This document shows positions 42,701-55,514 of a stretch of DNA of 64,000 nucleotides, piece by piece. Numbering within the stretch: position 1 is the stretch's first letter; the number at the start of each line of letters is the position of its first letter. Below the pieces are notes generated by a model, which saw only the letters and a program-made list of their open reading frames with translations, was not told the origin of the DNA and searched no databases. The stretch lies in the NCBI GenBank assembly GCA_037127315.1, contig JBBBDQ010001613.1:62001-126000 (forward strand). The letters are read 5' to 3'. The stretch comes from Ascarosepion bandense. Its lineage: Eukaryota; Mollusca; Cephalopoda; Sepiida; Sepiidae. Made by a program: the position numbers and the translations under genes.

Positions 42701-45700
42701 ACAATTTAAATGCATCGTCAATATCTACATCAGCTAGACACCAGATATTTCTAAGCGGTCACCATCTATCATTTCAGCCAAATTTAATCTTTCAACACCA
42801 AATGCATCGTCAATATCTACATATACTGTTAGCATTACCTGATATTTTAAGTAATACCATCTACTTAATCTTCAACAATTCTAATGCATCGTCAATATCT
42901 ATGTATATATTATATTACCGATATTTGGTGGTCACCCATCTTACCTGCCTTCCCAGCCAAATTTAATCTTCAAATAATTTAAATGCATCGTCAATATCTA
43001 TATATCAGCTAATCGATATTTCTAAGCGGTCACCCATCTTACCCGCTTCCCAGCCAAATTTAATCTTCAACAATGTACTGTCAATATCTATGTATATACT
43101 AGCTTACATTACCTGATATTTCTAAGCGGTCACCCATCTACCGTTCTCCCCAGCCAAATTTAATTTAAATAATTTAAAATGCATCGTCAATATCTATGTA
43201 TATACTAGCTTACATTATCTGATATTTAAGCGGTCACCCATCTTACCTGCCTCCCAGCCAAATTTAATCTTCAACAATTTAAATGCATCGTCAATATCTA
43301 TGTATATACTAGCTTACATTACCTGATATTTCTAAGCGGTCACCCATCTTACCTGCCTCCCAGCCAAATTTAATCTTCAACAATTTAAATGCATCGTCAA
43401 TATCTATGCATATACTAGCTACATTACCTGATATTTCTAAGCGGTTTACCCATTCTACCTGCCTCCCAGCCAAATTTAATCTTCAACAATTTCAGCCATA
43501 TCAATATCTATGTATGGTACTAGCTACATTACCTGATATTTCTAAGCGGTCACCCATCTTACTCATTCTTAGCCAAATTTAATCTTCAACAATTTAAAAT
43601 GCATCACAATATCATGTATATACTAGCTTACATTACCTGATATTTCTAAGCGGTCACCCATCTATCTGATCAGCCAAATTTATACCCCAATAATTAAATG
43701 CATCGTCAATATCTATGTATATACTAGCTTACATTAACGATATTTCTAAGCGGTCACCCATCTTACCTGCCTCCCAGCCAAATTTAATCTTCAACAATTT
43801 AAAATGCATCAACATTCATGTATATACTGGCTTACATTACCTGATATTTCTAAGCGGTCACCCATCTTACCTGCTCTCCAGCTAAATTTAGCCCTCAATA
43901 ATTAAATGCATCGTCAATATCTATGTATATACTAGCTTACATTACCTGATATTTCTAAGCGGTCACCCATCTTACCTGCCTCCCAGCCAAATTTAATCTT
44001 CAACAATTTAAATGCATCGCTACATTCTGCGTATATACTAATACATTACCTGATATTTCTAAGCGGTCACCCATCTTACCTGCCTCCCCAGCCAAATTTA
44101 ATCTTCAACAATTTAAATTATCGTCAATATCTATGTATACTAGCTTACATTACCTGATATTTGCTGTCATCATCTTCCCCGCTTCCTCCACAAATTTAAT
44201 CTTCAACAATTTAAATGCATCGTCATTATCTATGTATATACTAGCTTACATTACCTGGATATTTCTAAGCGGTCACCCATCTTACTCTTGTTCTCCAGCC
44301 AAATTTAATCGTCAACAATTTAAAATGTACTGTCAATATCTACATATCAGCTTAATAATTGATATTTCTAAGCGGTCACCCATCTTCCCTGCCTCAGCCA
44401 AATTTAATCTTCAACAATTTAAATGCATCGTCAAGGTATCTATGTATATACTTAGCTTACATTACCTGATATTTCTAAGCGGTCACCCATCTTACCTGCC
44501 TCCCAGCCAAATTTAATCACAATTTAAATGCATCGTCAATATCTATATCAGCTTACATTACCTGGATATTTCTAAGCGGTCACCCATCTTACCTGCCTCC
44601 CAGCCAAATTTAATCTTCAACAATTTAAATGCATCGTCAATATCTATATCAGCCATATTACCTGATATTTCTAAGCGGTCACCCATCTTCCCTGCCTCCC
44701 AGCCAACGACCTTCAACAATTTAAATGCATCGTCAATATCTATGTATATACTAGCTTACATTACCTGATATTTCTAAGCGGTCACCCATCTTCCCTGCCT
44801 CCCAGCCAAATTTAATCTTCAACAATTTAAATGCATCGTCAATATCTATGTATATACTAGCTTACATTACCTGATATTTCTAAGCGGTCACCCATCTCTC
44901 CTGCCTCCCCAGCCAAATTTAATCTTCAACAATTTAAATACCGTCAATATCTATGTATATACTAGCTTACATTACCTGATATTTCTAAGCGGTCACCCAT
45001 CTTCCCTGCCTCCCAGCCAAATTGACCAACAATTTAAATGCATCGTCAATATCTATGTATATACTAGCTTACATTACCTGATATTTCTAAGGTTATCGCC
45101 CATCTTCCTGCCTCCCAGCCAAATTTAATCTTCAACAATTTAAATGCATCGTCATTATCTATGTATATACTAGCTTACATTACCTGATATTTTAAGTGGC
45201 CATCGATCTTACCTGCCTCCCAGCCAAATTTAATCTTCAACAATTTAAATGTACTAATATCTATGTATATACTAGCTTACATTACCTGATATTTCTAAGC
45301 GGTCACCCATCTTACCTTCACCAGCCAAATTTAATCTTCTTATCAATTTAAATGCATCGTCAATATCTATATCAGCTATATTACCTGATATTTCTAAGCG
45401 GTCACCCATCTTACCTGCCTCCTAGCCAAATTTAATCTTCAATTTAAATGCATCGTTGTCAGTATCTATATATCATTATATTGTTCTTAGTTATTTCTAA
45501 GCGGTCACCCATCTTCCCTGCCTCCCAGCCAAATTTAATTCTAACAATTTTAAATGCATCGTCAATATCTATGTATATACTAGCTTACATTACCTGATAT
45601 TTCTAAGCGGTCACCCATCTTACCTGCCTCCTCACTTTCAAATTTAATCTTCAACAATTTAAATGCATCGTCAATATCTATATATCAGCTTACATTACCT

Positions 45701-48700
45701 GATATTTCTAAGCGGTCACCCATCTTACCTGCCTCCCAGCCAAATTTAATCTCAACAATTTTAAATGCATCGTCAATATCTATATATCAGCTTACATTAC
45801 CTGATATTTCTAAGCGGTTCATCTTCCTTGCCTCCCAGCCAAATTTAATCTTCAACAATTTAAATGCATCAATATCTATGTATATACTAGTTTACATTAC
45901 CTGATATTTTAAGTAATGACCATCTTACCTGCCTCCCAGCCAAATTTAACTTTCTGCAATACCTAATGCACTGTCAATATCTATGTATATACTAGCTGCA
46001 TTACCCGATATTTGGCGGTCACCCATCTTACCTGCCTCCCAGCCAAATTTAATCTTCAACAATTTAAATGCATCGTCAATATCTATGTATATACTAGCTT
46101 ACATTACCTGATATTTCTAAGCGGTCACCCATCTGTCGCCTCCATTGCCAAATTTAATCTTCAACAATTTAAATGCATCAACAATATTCTATGTATATAC
46201 TAGCTTACATTACCTGATATTTCTAAGTGGTCACCCATCTTACCTGCCTCCCAGCCAAATTCTAATCTTCAACAATTAAATGCATCGTCAACATCATGTA
46301 TATAATAAGTGCATTACCTGATATTTCTAAGCGGTCACCCATCTTACCTGCCTCCTAAGCCAAATTTAGTCTGCTAACAATTTAGCATCGTCAATATCTA
46401 TGTATATACTAGCTACATTACCTGATATTTCTAAGCGGTCACCCATCTTACCTGCCTCACATAAATTTAATCTTCAACAATTTAAATGCATCGTCAATAT
46501 CTATGTATATACTAGCTTACATTACCTGATATTTCTGGGCGGTCACCCATCTTACCTGCCTCAGCCAAATTTAATCTTCAACAATTTAAATGCATCGTCA
46601 ATATCTATGTATATAACAGTTTACATTATGACGGATATTTCTAAGCGGTCACCCATCTTCCCTGCCTCCCAGCCAAATTTAATCTTTCACTATTCTAATG
46701 CACTATTATCTATATATACGCATTATATTATCGATATTTCTTGCTGTCACTCATCTTACCTGCCTCCCAGCCAAATTTAATCGTCAACAATTTAAATGCA
46801 TCGTCAATATCTATATATCAGCTTACATTACCTTGATATTTCTAAGCGGTCACCCATCTTCCCTGCCTCCAACAAATTTAATCTTCTAACAATTCTAATG
46901 TATCGTCATCTATGTATATACTACTTACATTACCTGATATTTCTAAGCGGTCACCCATTTCATCTGCCTCCTGTACCAAATTTAATCTTCAACAATTTAA
47001 ATGCATCGTCAATATCTATATATCAGCTTACATTACCTGATATTTCTAAGCGGTCACCCATCTTACCTGCCTCCTAGCCAAATTTAATTCAACAATTTAA
47101 ATGCATCGTCAATATCTATATACCAGCTTTGTATTACCTGATATTTCTAAGTCACCCATCTTCTCGCTTCCCAGCCAAATTTAATCTTCAACAATTTAAA
47201 TGCATCGTCAATATCTATGTATATACTAGCTACATTACCTGATATTTCGGGCGGTTCTTCCATCTTCCTGCCTCCCAGCCAAATTTAATCTTCAACAATT
47301 TAAATGCATCGTCAATATTCATACTAGCTTACATTACCTGATATTTCTAAGCGGTCACCCATCTTCCCTGCCTCCCAGCCAAATTTAATCATCAATGTAT
47401 CACCAATATCTATGTATAATAGCTTACATTACCTGATATTTCTAAGCGGTCACCCATCTTCCCTGCCTCCCAGCCAAATTTAATCTTCAACAATTTAAAT
47501 GCATCGTCAATATCTACATACTAGCTTACATTACCTGATATTTCTAAGCGGCTTACCATCTTCTCCGCCTTCAGCCACAAATTTAATCTTCAACAATTTA
47601 AATGCATCGTCAATATCTATATTAGCTACATTACTCATATTTCGTTGTCACCCATTCACCTGCCTCCCACAAATTTAATCAACAATTTAAATGTCAATAT
47701 CTATGTATATACTAGCTTACATTACCTGATATTTTTAAGTTGTCATCCATCTTACTCATTCTCCAGCCAAATTAATCATACCTAATAAATGCATCACCAA
47801 TATCTACATATCAGCTACATTACCTGACATTTCTAAGTATCGCCACCCATCTTACCTGCTTCCCAGCCAAATTTAATCTTCAACAATTTAAATGCATCGT
47901 CAATATCTATATCAGCTTACATTACCTGATATTTCTAAGCGGTCACCCATCTTCCTGCCTCCAGCCAAATTTAATCTTCAACACCTAAATGCATCATTAT
48001 CTATGTATATACTAGCTTACATTACCTGATATTTCTAAGCGGTCACCCATCTTACCTGCCTCCCAGCCAAATTTAATCTTCAACAATTTAAACGCATCGT
48101 CAATATCTAGTATATCAGCCATATCATCCCATATTTCTAAGCGGTCACCCATCTTACCTGCCTCCTAGCCAAATTTAATCTTCAACAATTTAAATGCATC
48201 GTCAATATCTATATCAGCTTTATCATCTATATTTCAAGCGGTCACCCATCTTCCTGCCTCCCAGCCAAATTTAATCTTTCTAACACTTAAACAACGTCAA
48301 TATCTATGTATAATAGCTTACATTACCTGATATTTCTAAGCGGTCACCCATCTTCCCTGCCTCCCAGCCACCACCTTCAACAATTTAAATGCATCGTCAA
48401 TATCTATGTATATACTAGCTATACATTACCTGATATTTCTAAGCGGTCACCCATCTTCCCTGCCTCCCAGCCAAATTTAATCTTCAACAATTTAAATGCA
48501 TCGTCAATATCTATGTATATACTAATACATTACCTGATATTTCTAAGCGGTCACTCCATCTTCCCTGTCACACTCCCAGCCAAATTTAATCTTCAACAAT
48601 TTAAATGCATCGTCAATATCTATGTATATACTAGCTTACATTACCTGGATATTTCTAAGCGGTCACCCATCTTCCCTGCCTCCCAGCCAAATTTAATCTT

Positions 48701-49342
48701 CAACAATTTAAATAATTGCTCAATATTCATGCATATACTAGCTTACATTACCTGATATTTCTAAGCGGTCACCCATCTTACCTGCCTCCCAGCCAAATTT
48801 AATCTTCAACAATTTAAATGCATCGTCAATATCTAAAGGTATACTAGCTTACATTACCTGATATTTCTAAGCGGTCACCCATCTTACCCGCCCCAGCCAC
48901 TTAATCGTCAATAATTTTCAATGCATTGTCAATATTCATAATAAATACATTACCTGGATATTTCTAAGCGGTCACCCATCTTTACCTGCCTCAGCCAAAT
49001 TTAATCTTCAACAATTTAAATGCATCAATATCTATATAATAATAAGGCATTACCTGATATTTCAAGCGGTCACCCATCTTGTCTGCCTCCCAGCCAAATT
49101 TAATCGTCAACAATTTCAAATGCATTATTAATATCTATGTATATGTCATTAATACCTGATATTTCTAAGTGGTCACCCATCTTAACGCCTCGTCAAATTT
49201 AATGTCATAACAATTTCTTAAATGCATGGTCAATATCTATGTATATAATAGCTTACATTACCTGATATTTGGCGTCACCCATCTTACCTGCCTCCCAGCC
49301 AAATTTAATCTTCAACAATTTAAATGCATCGTCAATATCTAT
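36703..49342. repeat. ~105-bp satellite, about 120 units (5S/LINE chimera)
   Basis: Unit landmarks: agcttacattacctgatatt, 'tctaagcggtcacccatc', 'ttacctgcctcccagccaaa' and 'tttaatcttcaacaatttaa', then 'atgcatcgtcaatatctat' and a variable end. Two subtypes (catcgtcaatatctatatatcag, 102 bp; cattgtc..gtatatactag, 106 bp) alternate as a ~208-bp dimer up to about 39850; later units mix features of both. One part matches the complement of the 3' end of 5S rRNA. The other matches the LINE 3' coding tail (frame TCLPAKFNLQQFKCIVN). Units in 39900-43100 and 45180-48330 carry many small indels. Long open frames are artefacts. Confidence 0.96.
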
Positions 49343-49690
49343 CTACTATCTTTACTCTTCTAATGTTCTGTCCACTTAATAATAGTTTTCTAATTCTTTC
49401 ACACGCAGTAACCGCTTGTATTTTAGCGGATTTACTGCCTTACTTAATATTGTGGATTCCGGGCAAAGAACCACACAAAATAATGAACAACAAACCAGAT
49501 ATTGAGATAGAAAAATATTATATTAAATGTAAAGATACAAAGTTGAACGCAGGTTAATAATCAAGGAATACGATTAGTAAGGAATATATATATTCTGAAA
49601 GGATTTTTCTGTTGCTGAGGTGATGAATTATCCTCCGTGGGGATCTTCATATCGAAATGGCCATTCAACATCTTTGAATTAATCCTTTTT
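49343..49690. other. No gene recognised
   Basis: A 77-codon open frame (49324-49557) starts inside the last satellite unit and has no known motif. A block near 49655 ('gaaatggccattcaacatct') resembles 52493-52515, hinting at a shared old repeat. Confidence 0.4.
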
Positions 49691-49714
49691 TAATATATAT
49701 ATATATATATATAT
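49691..49714. repeat. (TA)n microsatellite
   Basis: About 12 TA units. Confidence 0.9.
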
Positions 49715-50080
49715 AGAAGTCTTTGAAGTGAAGCCGTGCTAGAATCAGTATGTCCACGTCGGAACTGACGGGTGCTGTGTAATACTATTCTGGCTGAGTG
49801 GAGCTCAGAGCTACTATGACTACTGACGCGGTATTCTCTGTGTAACTTCGGTATCTCTCGGTAGCTTACGGACATTTAACGGTTCTCACTATGGCAGGAG
49901 TATATGTATACTCAAGTCGAGTCCATTATCATAGAAAAAGGGGAGATTCCACAACACTTAACGAAAATTCTATTTTCGATTTAATATACGATCTATTGTT
50001 AAAGATACAAGGAAAATGGTTGATCCCTTGTGCCGTTACAATGAGTACCTGAATCACTCTTGTAAAGAGTCAGATCAGAT
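49715..50080. other. No recognisable feature
   Basis: Unassigned; only short open frames. Confidence 0.35.
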
Positions 50081-50300
50081 TCAAAAACAGTATCTCCGGA
50101 AGAGAGTTATGGGCTCCACGAGAGTTCTAAGGTGAACGAGTCCCAGTAGACGATCAAAGCAAGAAGCCTTGAGAATGCAGCCGTTCATTATGGCAGACCA
50201 AAATTCTGTCCCTGTTTGGTGATGAAACGTTACTGGCATGGATTTGGAGGTATTAAATGTTACAAGACAGTTTTCCAATGAGCCGTTAGGACTATGTCGG
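50081..50300 (-). mobile_element. LINE post-RT scrap of another lineage
   Basis: Minus-strand frame: MENCLVTFNTSKSMPVTFHH then 'MNGCILKASCFDRLLGL'. This is the 'WLVxFNxSKTxLVxF...LERLLGL' segment that follows the RT thumb in Jockey-like LINEs. Confidence 0.7.
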
Positions 50301-50900
50301 TGAAGGGATCAAATGTCTGTCTTTGATCATGACAACAACCTGACGAACACAGTCCAATCAAGTTCATGAATGTTTTTGAAGTGACATGATGCCGGAAAAA
50401 AAAAACTGTGCGCATGAATTTAAAAATTCAGAATATGTGTTGAAAAATCGGTTGGACTGCTTGCGGGTATAAAGATCTAAGTTGGAAATATCGTTGGAAA
50501 CGTTTCTTTTTTTTTTAAACAAATTGATGCGATCAAAAGACAGATTCAGCGAAGGGTAGAGGCACGACTGGGCAAAGGTAGACAGACATTTTTTGACCGG
50601 ACCATATAGCCCGGAAATCCCAGTTATAACTGACCATGTGTCACATGTTGCACTTACTGGGAGGGACAACTAAATATAGAGTGTGCCGAGCAGCCGATCG
50701 GCAAGTCAATCGTAGACTTCCGTTGACGACCCGGAAGTACCCATTGCTCATACTACGTCTTATGACGGTTGAGACGATTAACAATTATTCTTGTATTGGA
50801 TACTAATAACCTTCGTAAATACTATTTTCACGGAATACAACAATTAACCTATTCCTGTTATTGAGTTATTTATTCTTAATCACGACATAACAATATATAT
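50301..50900. other. No recognisable feature
   Basis: Contains A-runs and T-runs (50397-50406, 50507-50517) that look like old retrotransposon tails. No domains. Confidence 0.35.
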
Positions 50901-50901
50901 A

Positions 50902-51008
50902 AACAGAAAATCTAAGCAAGAACCAACAAGCGATCACGGAGCCAATTTCCCTGACGAGCTGTTAGGCGAAATCGTGGTCGGTTCTTGACTCTTGCTTAGA
51001 TTTTCTGT
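50902..51008. repeat. Hairpin with perfect 19-bp ends
   Basis: acagaaaatctaagcaaga (50902-50920) is the exact complement of tcttgcttagattttctgt (50990-51008). An inner partial pairing joins 'cgatcacgg' with 'tcgtggtcg', so the ~107-bp segment could fold into one long stem. Confidence 0.75.
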
Positions 51009-51254
51009 CTTTGTTTGCTCTATTTTCGTATTGAGCGGTTTAGTGTTAGGGTTTTCGTCATGGTTTTTTTTTCTTTCTTACAAGTGCTTGACTTTTTGTT
51101 CATGTACTTCGTTTGTTTCTTTTTTTACTTCCCCATCTTTCCCCTCCGAGTTGGTTCTTGGTGGGTTGTACAAGACGATTAAATTAATACTAGTTTAATT
51201 AATACTAATTTCGGCAGAGTTAGTTCTGTTACTATTGGTATTGTTGTTGCTATA

Positions 51255-51297
<43 letters not shown>
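51009..51297. other. Unassigned, ending in (TA)n
   Basis: T-rich DNA with an open frame of no known type, then (TA)n at 51263-51296. Confidence 0.4.
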
Positions 51298-51300
<3 letters not shown>

Positions 51301-51490
51301 GTCATCCGCAGACAGATCTGTTTCGCTGTATCACACCTTATCAGTACGGTTAGACTCCAATTGCTTTTTAACCCAGGATTGAAACACGACCGAATTAGCG
51401 TTAGTCGGCGATTCTACCTCTGAGCTATGGGCGATCGATAGAAGGAAGTAGACTTTTTAGCGTGTATATAATCATTATACACGCCCAATA
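51298..51490 (-). mobile_element. tRNA-derived SINE, second family (copy 3)
   Basis: The minus strand has TAGCTCAGAGGTAGAAT (A box, near 51420) and GTTTCAATCCTGG (B box, near 51375), very like a real tRNA head. The 3' side (left) ends in (TA)n. Best-preserved copy of this family in the window. Confidence 0.88.
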
Positions 51491-51654
51491 GCTGAGAGTG
51501 TTCTAATTCATTGCTGAATGAACGATGTGTAGATGCCAGAGTAGCTACTGTTTTTCAAAGTCTACCATTCTTCCAGAGTGCTCAATCAAAATGTTTCATA
51601 ATTATTAAATTGATAAGTGCTTTCAGTCACTTCACTGGCCATTCTCACTACATA

Positions 51655-52180
51655 TATTGGTTTTACTACAACCACGCTTTCCCGTAGACTTACCTGTCAC
51701 ACTTCTGATCAGAGTGCAATTAAACAATAAACATGTAGGTAATATCAGACAGATTTTAGTCAACAATACAATAATCCTTACTCATACACACAGTAAAAAG
51801 AAGCTTCAGATATTAGAGGCCATCTACATTAAATCCAAACAACCCACACTTAATAAAATCACTTTTAAATCTGGTCATAACACATTACATTGCATTTGAA
51901 TACATGGTTCTGTTGTCATTTCGCGCTATCACGCGGTGTGACGTCATAGAACCGCATTGCAAATTTGCGAACTGCGTTTGTTATTTTTGGTAACTATTTC
52001 AGTTGCCTAGCGGAGTTTTATGTCAACACAAAATAAAATCGTCGGTGATGGTGGATGTTATTGTGTTACCGTCTTAATAACCTCTCTGAAGATGGCTCAT
52101 GTGAGCCGAAAGCTTAGAACCAACATAATAAAAAATTATCCAAATGTTGGAGAATTTTGTCTTTATTTTCAACTGAAATT
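51655..52180 (+). mobile_element. Penelope-like element C-terminus and 3' UTR (copy 2)
   Basis: The frame 51657-51899 has NIRQILVNNTIILTHTHSKK, then 'LEAIYIKSKQPTLNKITF', homologous to 19231-19476. Downstream, 'cctctctgaagatggctcat' followed by 'gtgagccgaaagctt' (52081-52115) is the kind of 3' UTR hairpin motif seen in Penelope-like and related elements. No RT domain remains. Confidence 0.65.
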
Positions 52181-52267
52181 AAAGCCAAAATACGACGTTT
52201 AGAACGGCTCATAATTAAACATAATAGACATTCATTGTTTCTTATATTTAACAGTATATATTTAGAA

Positions 52268-52270
52268 CAT

Positions 52271-52302
<32 letters not shown>

Positions 52303-52312
52303 CATTGGTAAT

Positions 52313-52348
<36 letters not shown>

Positions 52349-52398
52349 GAACTTAAGTTGGATGTTTTTATAAACTCATTGGTAATATCATATTTCGC
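52268..52398. repeat. (TA)n arrays with a duplicated 26-bp word
   Basis: Two TA arrays (52268-52298, 52314-52346). The block tataaactcattggtaatat occurs between them and again at 52369. Confidence 0.85.
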
Positions 52399-53160
52399 GG
52401 ATCTCTTATAGACCGCTCATCAGACCAAATTCATGCAACAGAAAAAGAGACGAATGAAATTATCATTATTGATGCAGCGAGAATTTTCTCGCTGAAATGG
52501 GCATTCAACAAAATTCAATATCGAAAACTTTTGACTTCCTTTTTATATTTGGCTTTGTAAATAGATGATACTATTTATATCGAATCCTTCACCTTGATCA
52601 ATTTTAATATTAATGAAATATATATTAATAGGATCAGGTTTTGGGATTTTACCTATTTGCTTATCCATTTTGGATTCAATATATATATATACGTGTGTGT
52701 GTGTATGTGTGGTGGAGTTGCGTGGGTATAAAATAATGACTTGAGAGTACCTATTAAATCGCAGTTGGATTTTATCTTGTCTGTGGCTTGGGACAAATTG
52801 AATACTGAACAAGTTAATATCATTTCGTATCCTCTGGTTAACGTTTTCGTTATGGCTGTGTGTAAAAAAATAATATCCCAAAAGAAAATTCTTTCTTTTG
52901 CCAAAGGCGTTTTGGCATGGATATGATTAATACAGATATGAGTGAAAACATTGCTGGATATTTATTTATTTGGGGGTTATTATGATGTTCGGTGAAAATA
53001 GTTCACCAAGGTCCTATATTCGAACCAATGATGGTGCATGGTTATCTGATGAAGCAGCGCCGAATGCCAACGAGATACCGAAAACGACGTGGTTTTAGAG
53101 AAAATGAAAACAAAAACAAAAATTATACTTAACACAAAGAAGAAACTGTTGAAATTTCTA
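52399..53160. other. No recognisable feature
   Basis: Contains a short (TG)n at 52690. Small open frames on both strands lack motifs. Confidence 0.35.
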
Positions 53161-53169
53161 GAGCATATT

Positions 53170-53896
53170 ATGAGAAAAGAAGGTTGGGGCTACATAGGGG
53201 AAGGTAAATAGAAAGAGTGGTTAGATATAGGAAATGTCAGAAGTGGAGTGATAGGTAGTTGGGAGGATGGGAAGAGTGTTTGAAAGAATGGAAGCGAGTT
53301 ATTGTGTTAGGAGGTGTCTATTGACCTTACATTTAAATTCCTGGAGATTGTAGCCGTCGGGGAAGCAGTCATGTGGAAGGGAATTCCAGAGTCGGGAGGT
53401 ACGAGAAAAGAAACTGTTGGAGTAGAAGTTGCGGTTACATTTTATCGGTTTCACTGTAAAAGAGTGGGATCTAGTTGCTAATCTAGTATCTCGTGCAAAT
53501 TCGAACCTAGTGGGCACCAGTGATCTAAGTTCATCGGAGCAGAAGCCATGGAAGCATTTATAGAAGAGACACAGGGAAGCCACGTCGCGCCGGTGAGAGA
53601 GAGAGAGACTGCCAAGTCAGTATCGATCACATTACAGACCCTCCGCTGTCGAGAAGCCCAAGGAGAATAGCAGGGGTACCCGACCAGATATGGCAACAGT
53701 ATTCAATGCACGGGCGGATGGTAGATTTATAAATGTGCAGGATAGATTCAGATGGAAAAAACCTCCGGGCCCTGCACAGAGAGCCGACTTTCATAGCAGC
53801 GGATTTAGCAATGGATTCTATATAGTCATTCCATTTGAGGTCCGCTGAAAGTAAATTAAAAAAAGGATTTAAAATATCACCTTTTTCAATCTGCAA
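53170..53896 (-). mobile_element. Jockey/CR1-type LINE, minus-strand 3' fragment (copy 9)
   Basis: Right to left: 'SADLKWNDYIESIAKSAAMK' near 53850-53790, 'SILHIYKSTIRPCIEYCCHI' near 53740-53690, 'LCLFYKCFHGFCSDEL' and 'NLQEFKCKVNRHLLTQ' ending at 53299. Part of the 3' UTR runs to about 53170; the terminal tail is lost. Frameshifts near 53600 and 53650. Confidence 0.93.
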
Positions 53897-53937
53897 GCAA
53901 ATGCTATTATATGCAGATAGAGTGAGAATACCTTAAC

Positions 53938-54235
53938 AGTAAAATGCCATACGTGATACACGCTTGGGCGATCATGTCTCGAAAGATACATGACTGACTG
54001 GGCAGGAGATTATCCCGCAGTAGGTTGCCATTGCTTTCTGCGGTAGACTGGTTGCCGACCAAGGCTATTGAACCCAATCTGTTTTGTTATTTGACTCATA
54101 GCTAGAGGGAGAAGAACCATATTATATTATTATGTAGCAATTAGTGGGGGATCGGTTTATTACTTCATAACAATAGAAAAAAGATCCCCCACTTTATGAC
54201 CAGTAGAAGCCTTAATCATGAATCCAACTATTATA
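53938..54235 (-). mobile_element. SINE tail plus foldback (composite unit, copy 2)
   Basis: SINE tail 53945-54115, then hairpin 54145-54196 (agtgggggatcggtttatta facing 'gatcccccact') and linker 'aatcatgaatccaactatta'. Same structure as 28236-28460. Confidence 0.85.
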
Positions 54236-54532
54236 TTCAGTCAGTCAGTTAAGTGCCATACGTGATACACGCTTGGGCGATCATGTCTCGAAAGAGACAT
54301 GACTGACTGGGCAGAAGATTATCTCGCAGTAGGTTGCCATTGCTTTCTGCGGTAGACTGGTTGCCAACTAATGGTATATAACCCAATCTGTGCTGTTAGT
54401 TAACCCATAACTGGAGGGGAGAGACGGATTAATACCTTTCCCAAGCGTATTTGCGCGTAAGTGAATGCAATGAATTCGGCTGGAATTCGAACTCGGCTCC
54501 CCGATTTCTCGTTCTGAGCGTTAAACACTGCA
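54236..54532 (-). mobile_element. tRNA-headed SINE, octopus type (copy 9)
   Basis: A complete copy: tail 'agttaagtgccatacgtgat', middle 'cggattaatacctttcccaa', head 'ggctggaattcgaactcggc' and 'ctcgttctgagcg', ending in an A-rich stretch at 54533. Confidence 0.9.
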
Positions 54533-55132
54533 AAAAAAAAAACAAAAAAAAATCTTGAAGGAATTTCATATAGGTCATCCGGACAATAGCGAAATCATTA
54601 ATGCATAGCTATAGGTATTGGCCTTAAGATGAACCAGGAGATCAAAAAGATGGCAACAGAGAGTAAAGGTTGTCAACTTGCGGCAAAAGCATCAGCAATG
54701 AAAATTCAGCCATGGCCTAAAATGGATGTCACGTGAACGAGGTGAACCAATAAATGATTACTATAGCCTTACAATCGTGAACAGTTCTCCAAGTGGCCTG
54801 AATTATTCAAGTGTAGACATCTGACATCCGCGAATATAAATGCAATAAACGAGCCTTTAGACGTTTTAGTCTACTAAAAACTTTGGTTAGTGACAACGAA
54901 AAAATAAAAAAAAACAGAATATCAGCCATAAACAATTTCGGTTGTCCCTGTGGGGCATTACAGTTTCAACATCCTTAGTTGACCAATAGCTGTCATTAAA
55001 CGAATGGATGTCAAAACGAGAAAGCTTCTCAAGTGCCACTGGATGCGTCATCCTAAGGCTGATGTCGATCGTCTGTATGTGCCCAGATCCAAAGGAGACA
55101 GAGGATTAGTTCAACTAGAACAGTCTTAGGAA
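54533..55132. other. No recognisable feature
   Basis: Unassigned; no coding signal. Confidence 0.35.
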
Positions 55133-55460
55133 ATCGCATGTATACTTTTATTCTTACACTATTCCACACTATTCCACACAAATCTACTCATTCCAATCTC
55201 CAATCTACAACCTGCCGACAACCAACCTTCTGATGAAGACCTTCTGATAATTCTGATGATGATAATTCTGGATAAAGACTGTAAGCTGTAGGGAGTTTGG
55301 TTATATATGACACAAGGCTGAATTAAATAAACATTAATCATCTTCCCTACAGCTACAGTGGTGACCCCAGACGTTTGAAAAGAACACGCAGCCTGCTGCT
55401 TCAAGTCTATCAACTCCGATTAAAACGAAAATCTCTATACTTTCATCTCACAAGGAAAAA
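55133..55460 (+). mobile_element. LTR 3' part with primer binding site (Gypsy-type), third copy
   Basis: Shares 'actattccacac', 'ccaaccttctgatga', 'gtaagctgtagggagttt' and 'acacaaggctgaat' with 15950-16100. The LTR ends at ..ctaca (55357). Two bases later comes tggtgaccccagacg, like the primer binding sites next to 5' LTRs of Gypsy elements. About 100 bp of internal leader remains. Confidence 0.72.
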
Positions 55461-55514
55461 TGAAACAGTGTTAACTTATCTTTAGAAAAAGGGGGAGCTA
55501 ACTTTACGGAGATA

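Noticed and set aside
36703..49342. CRISPR-like array (regular repeats)
   Set aside because: Repeats are contiguous without unique spacers and the DNA is clearly animal.
51298..51490. Functional tRNA gene on the minus strand
   Set aside because: A and B boxes are good but the acceptor stem does not close and the same sequence is dispersed with a long tail, so it is a SINE.
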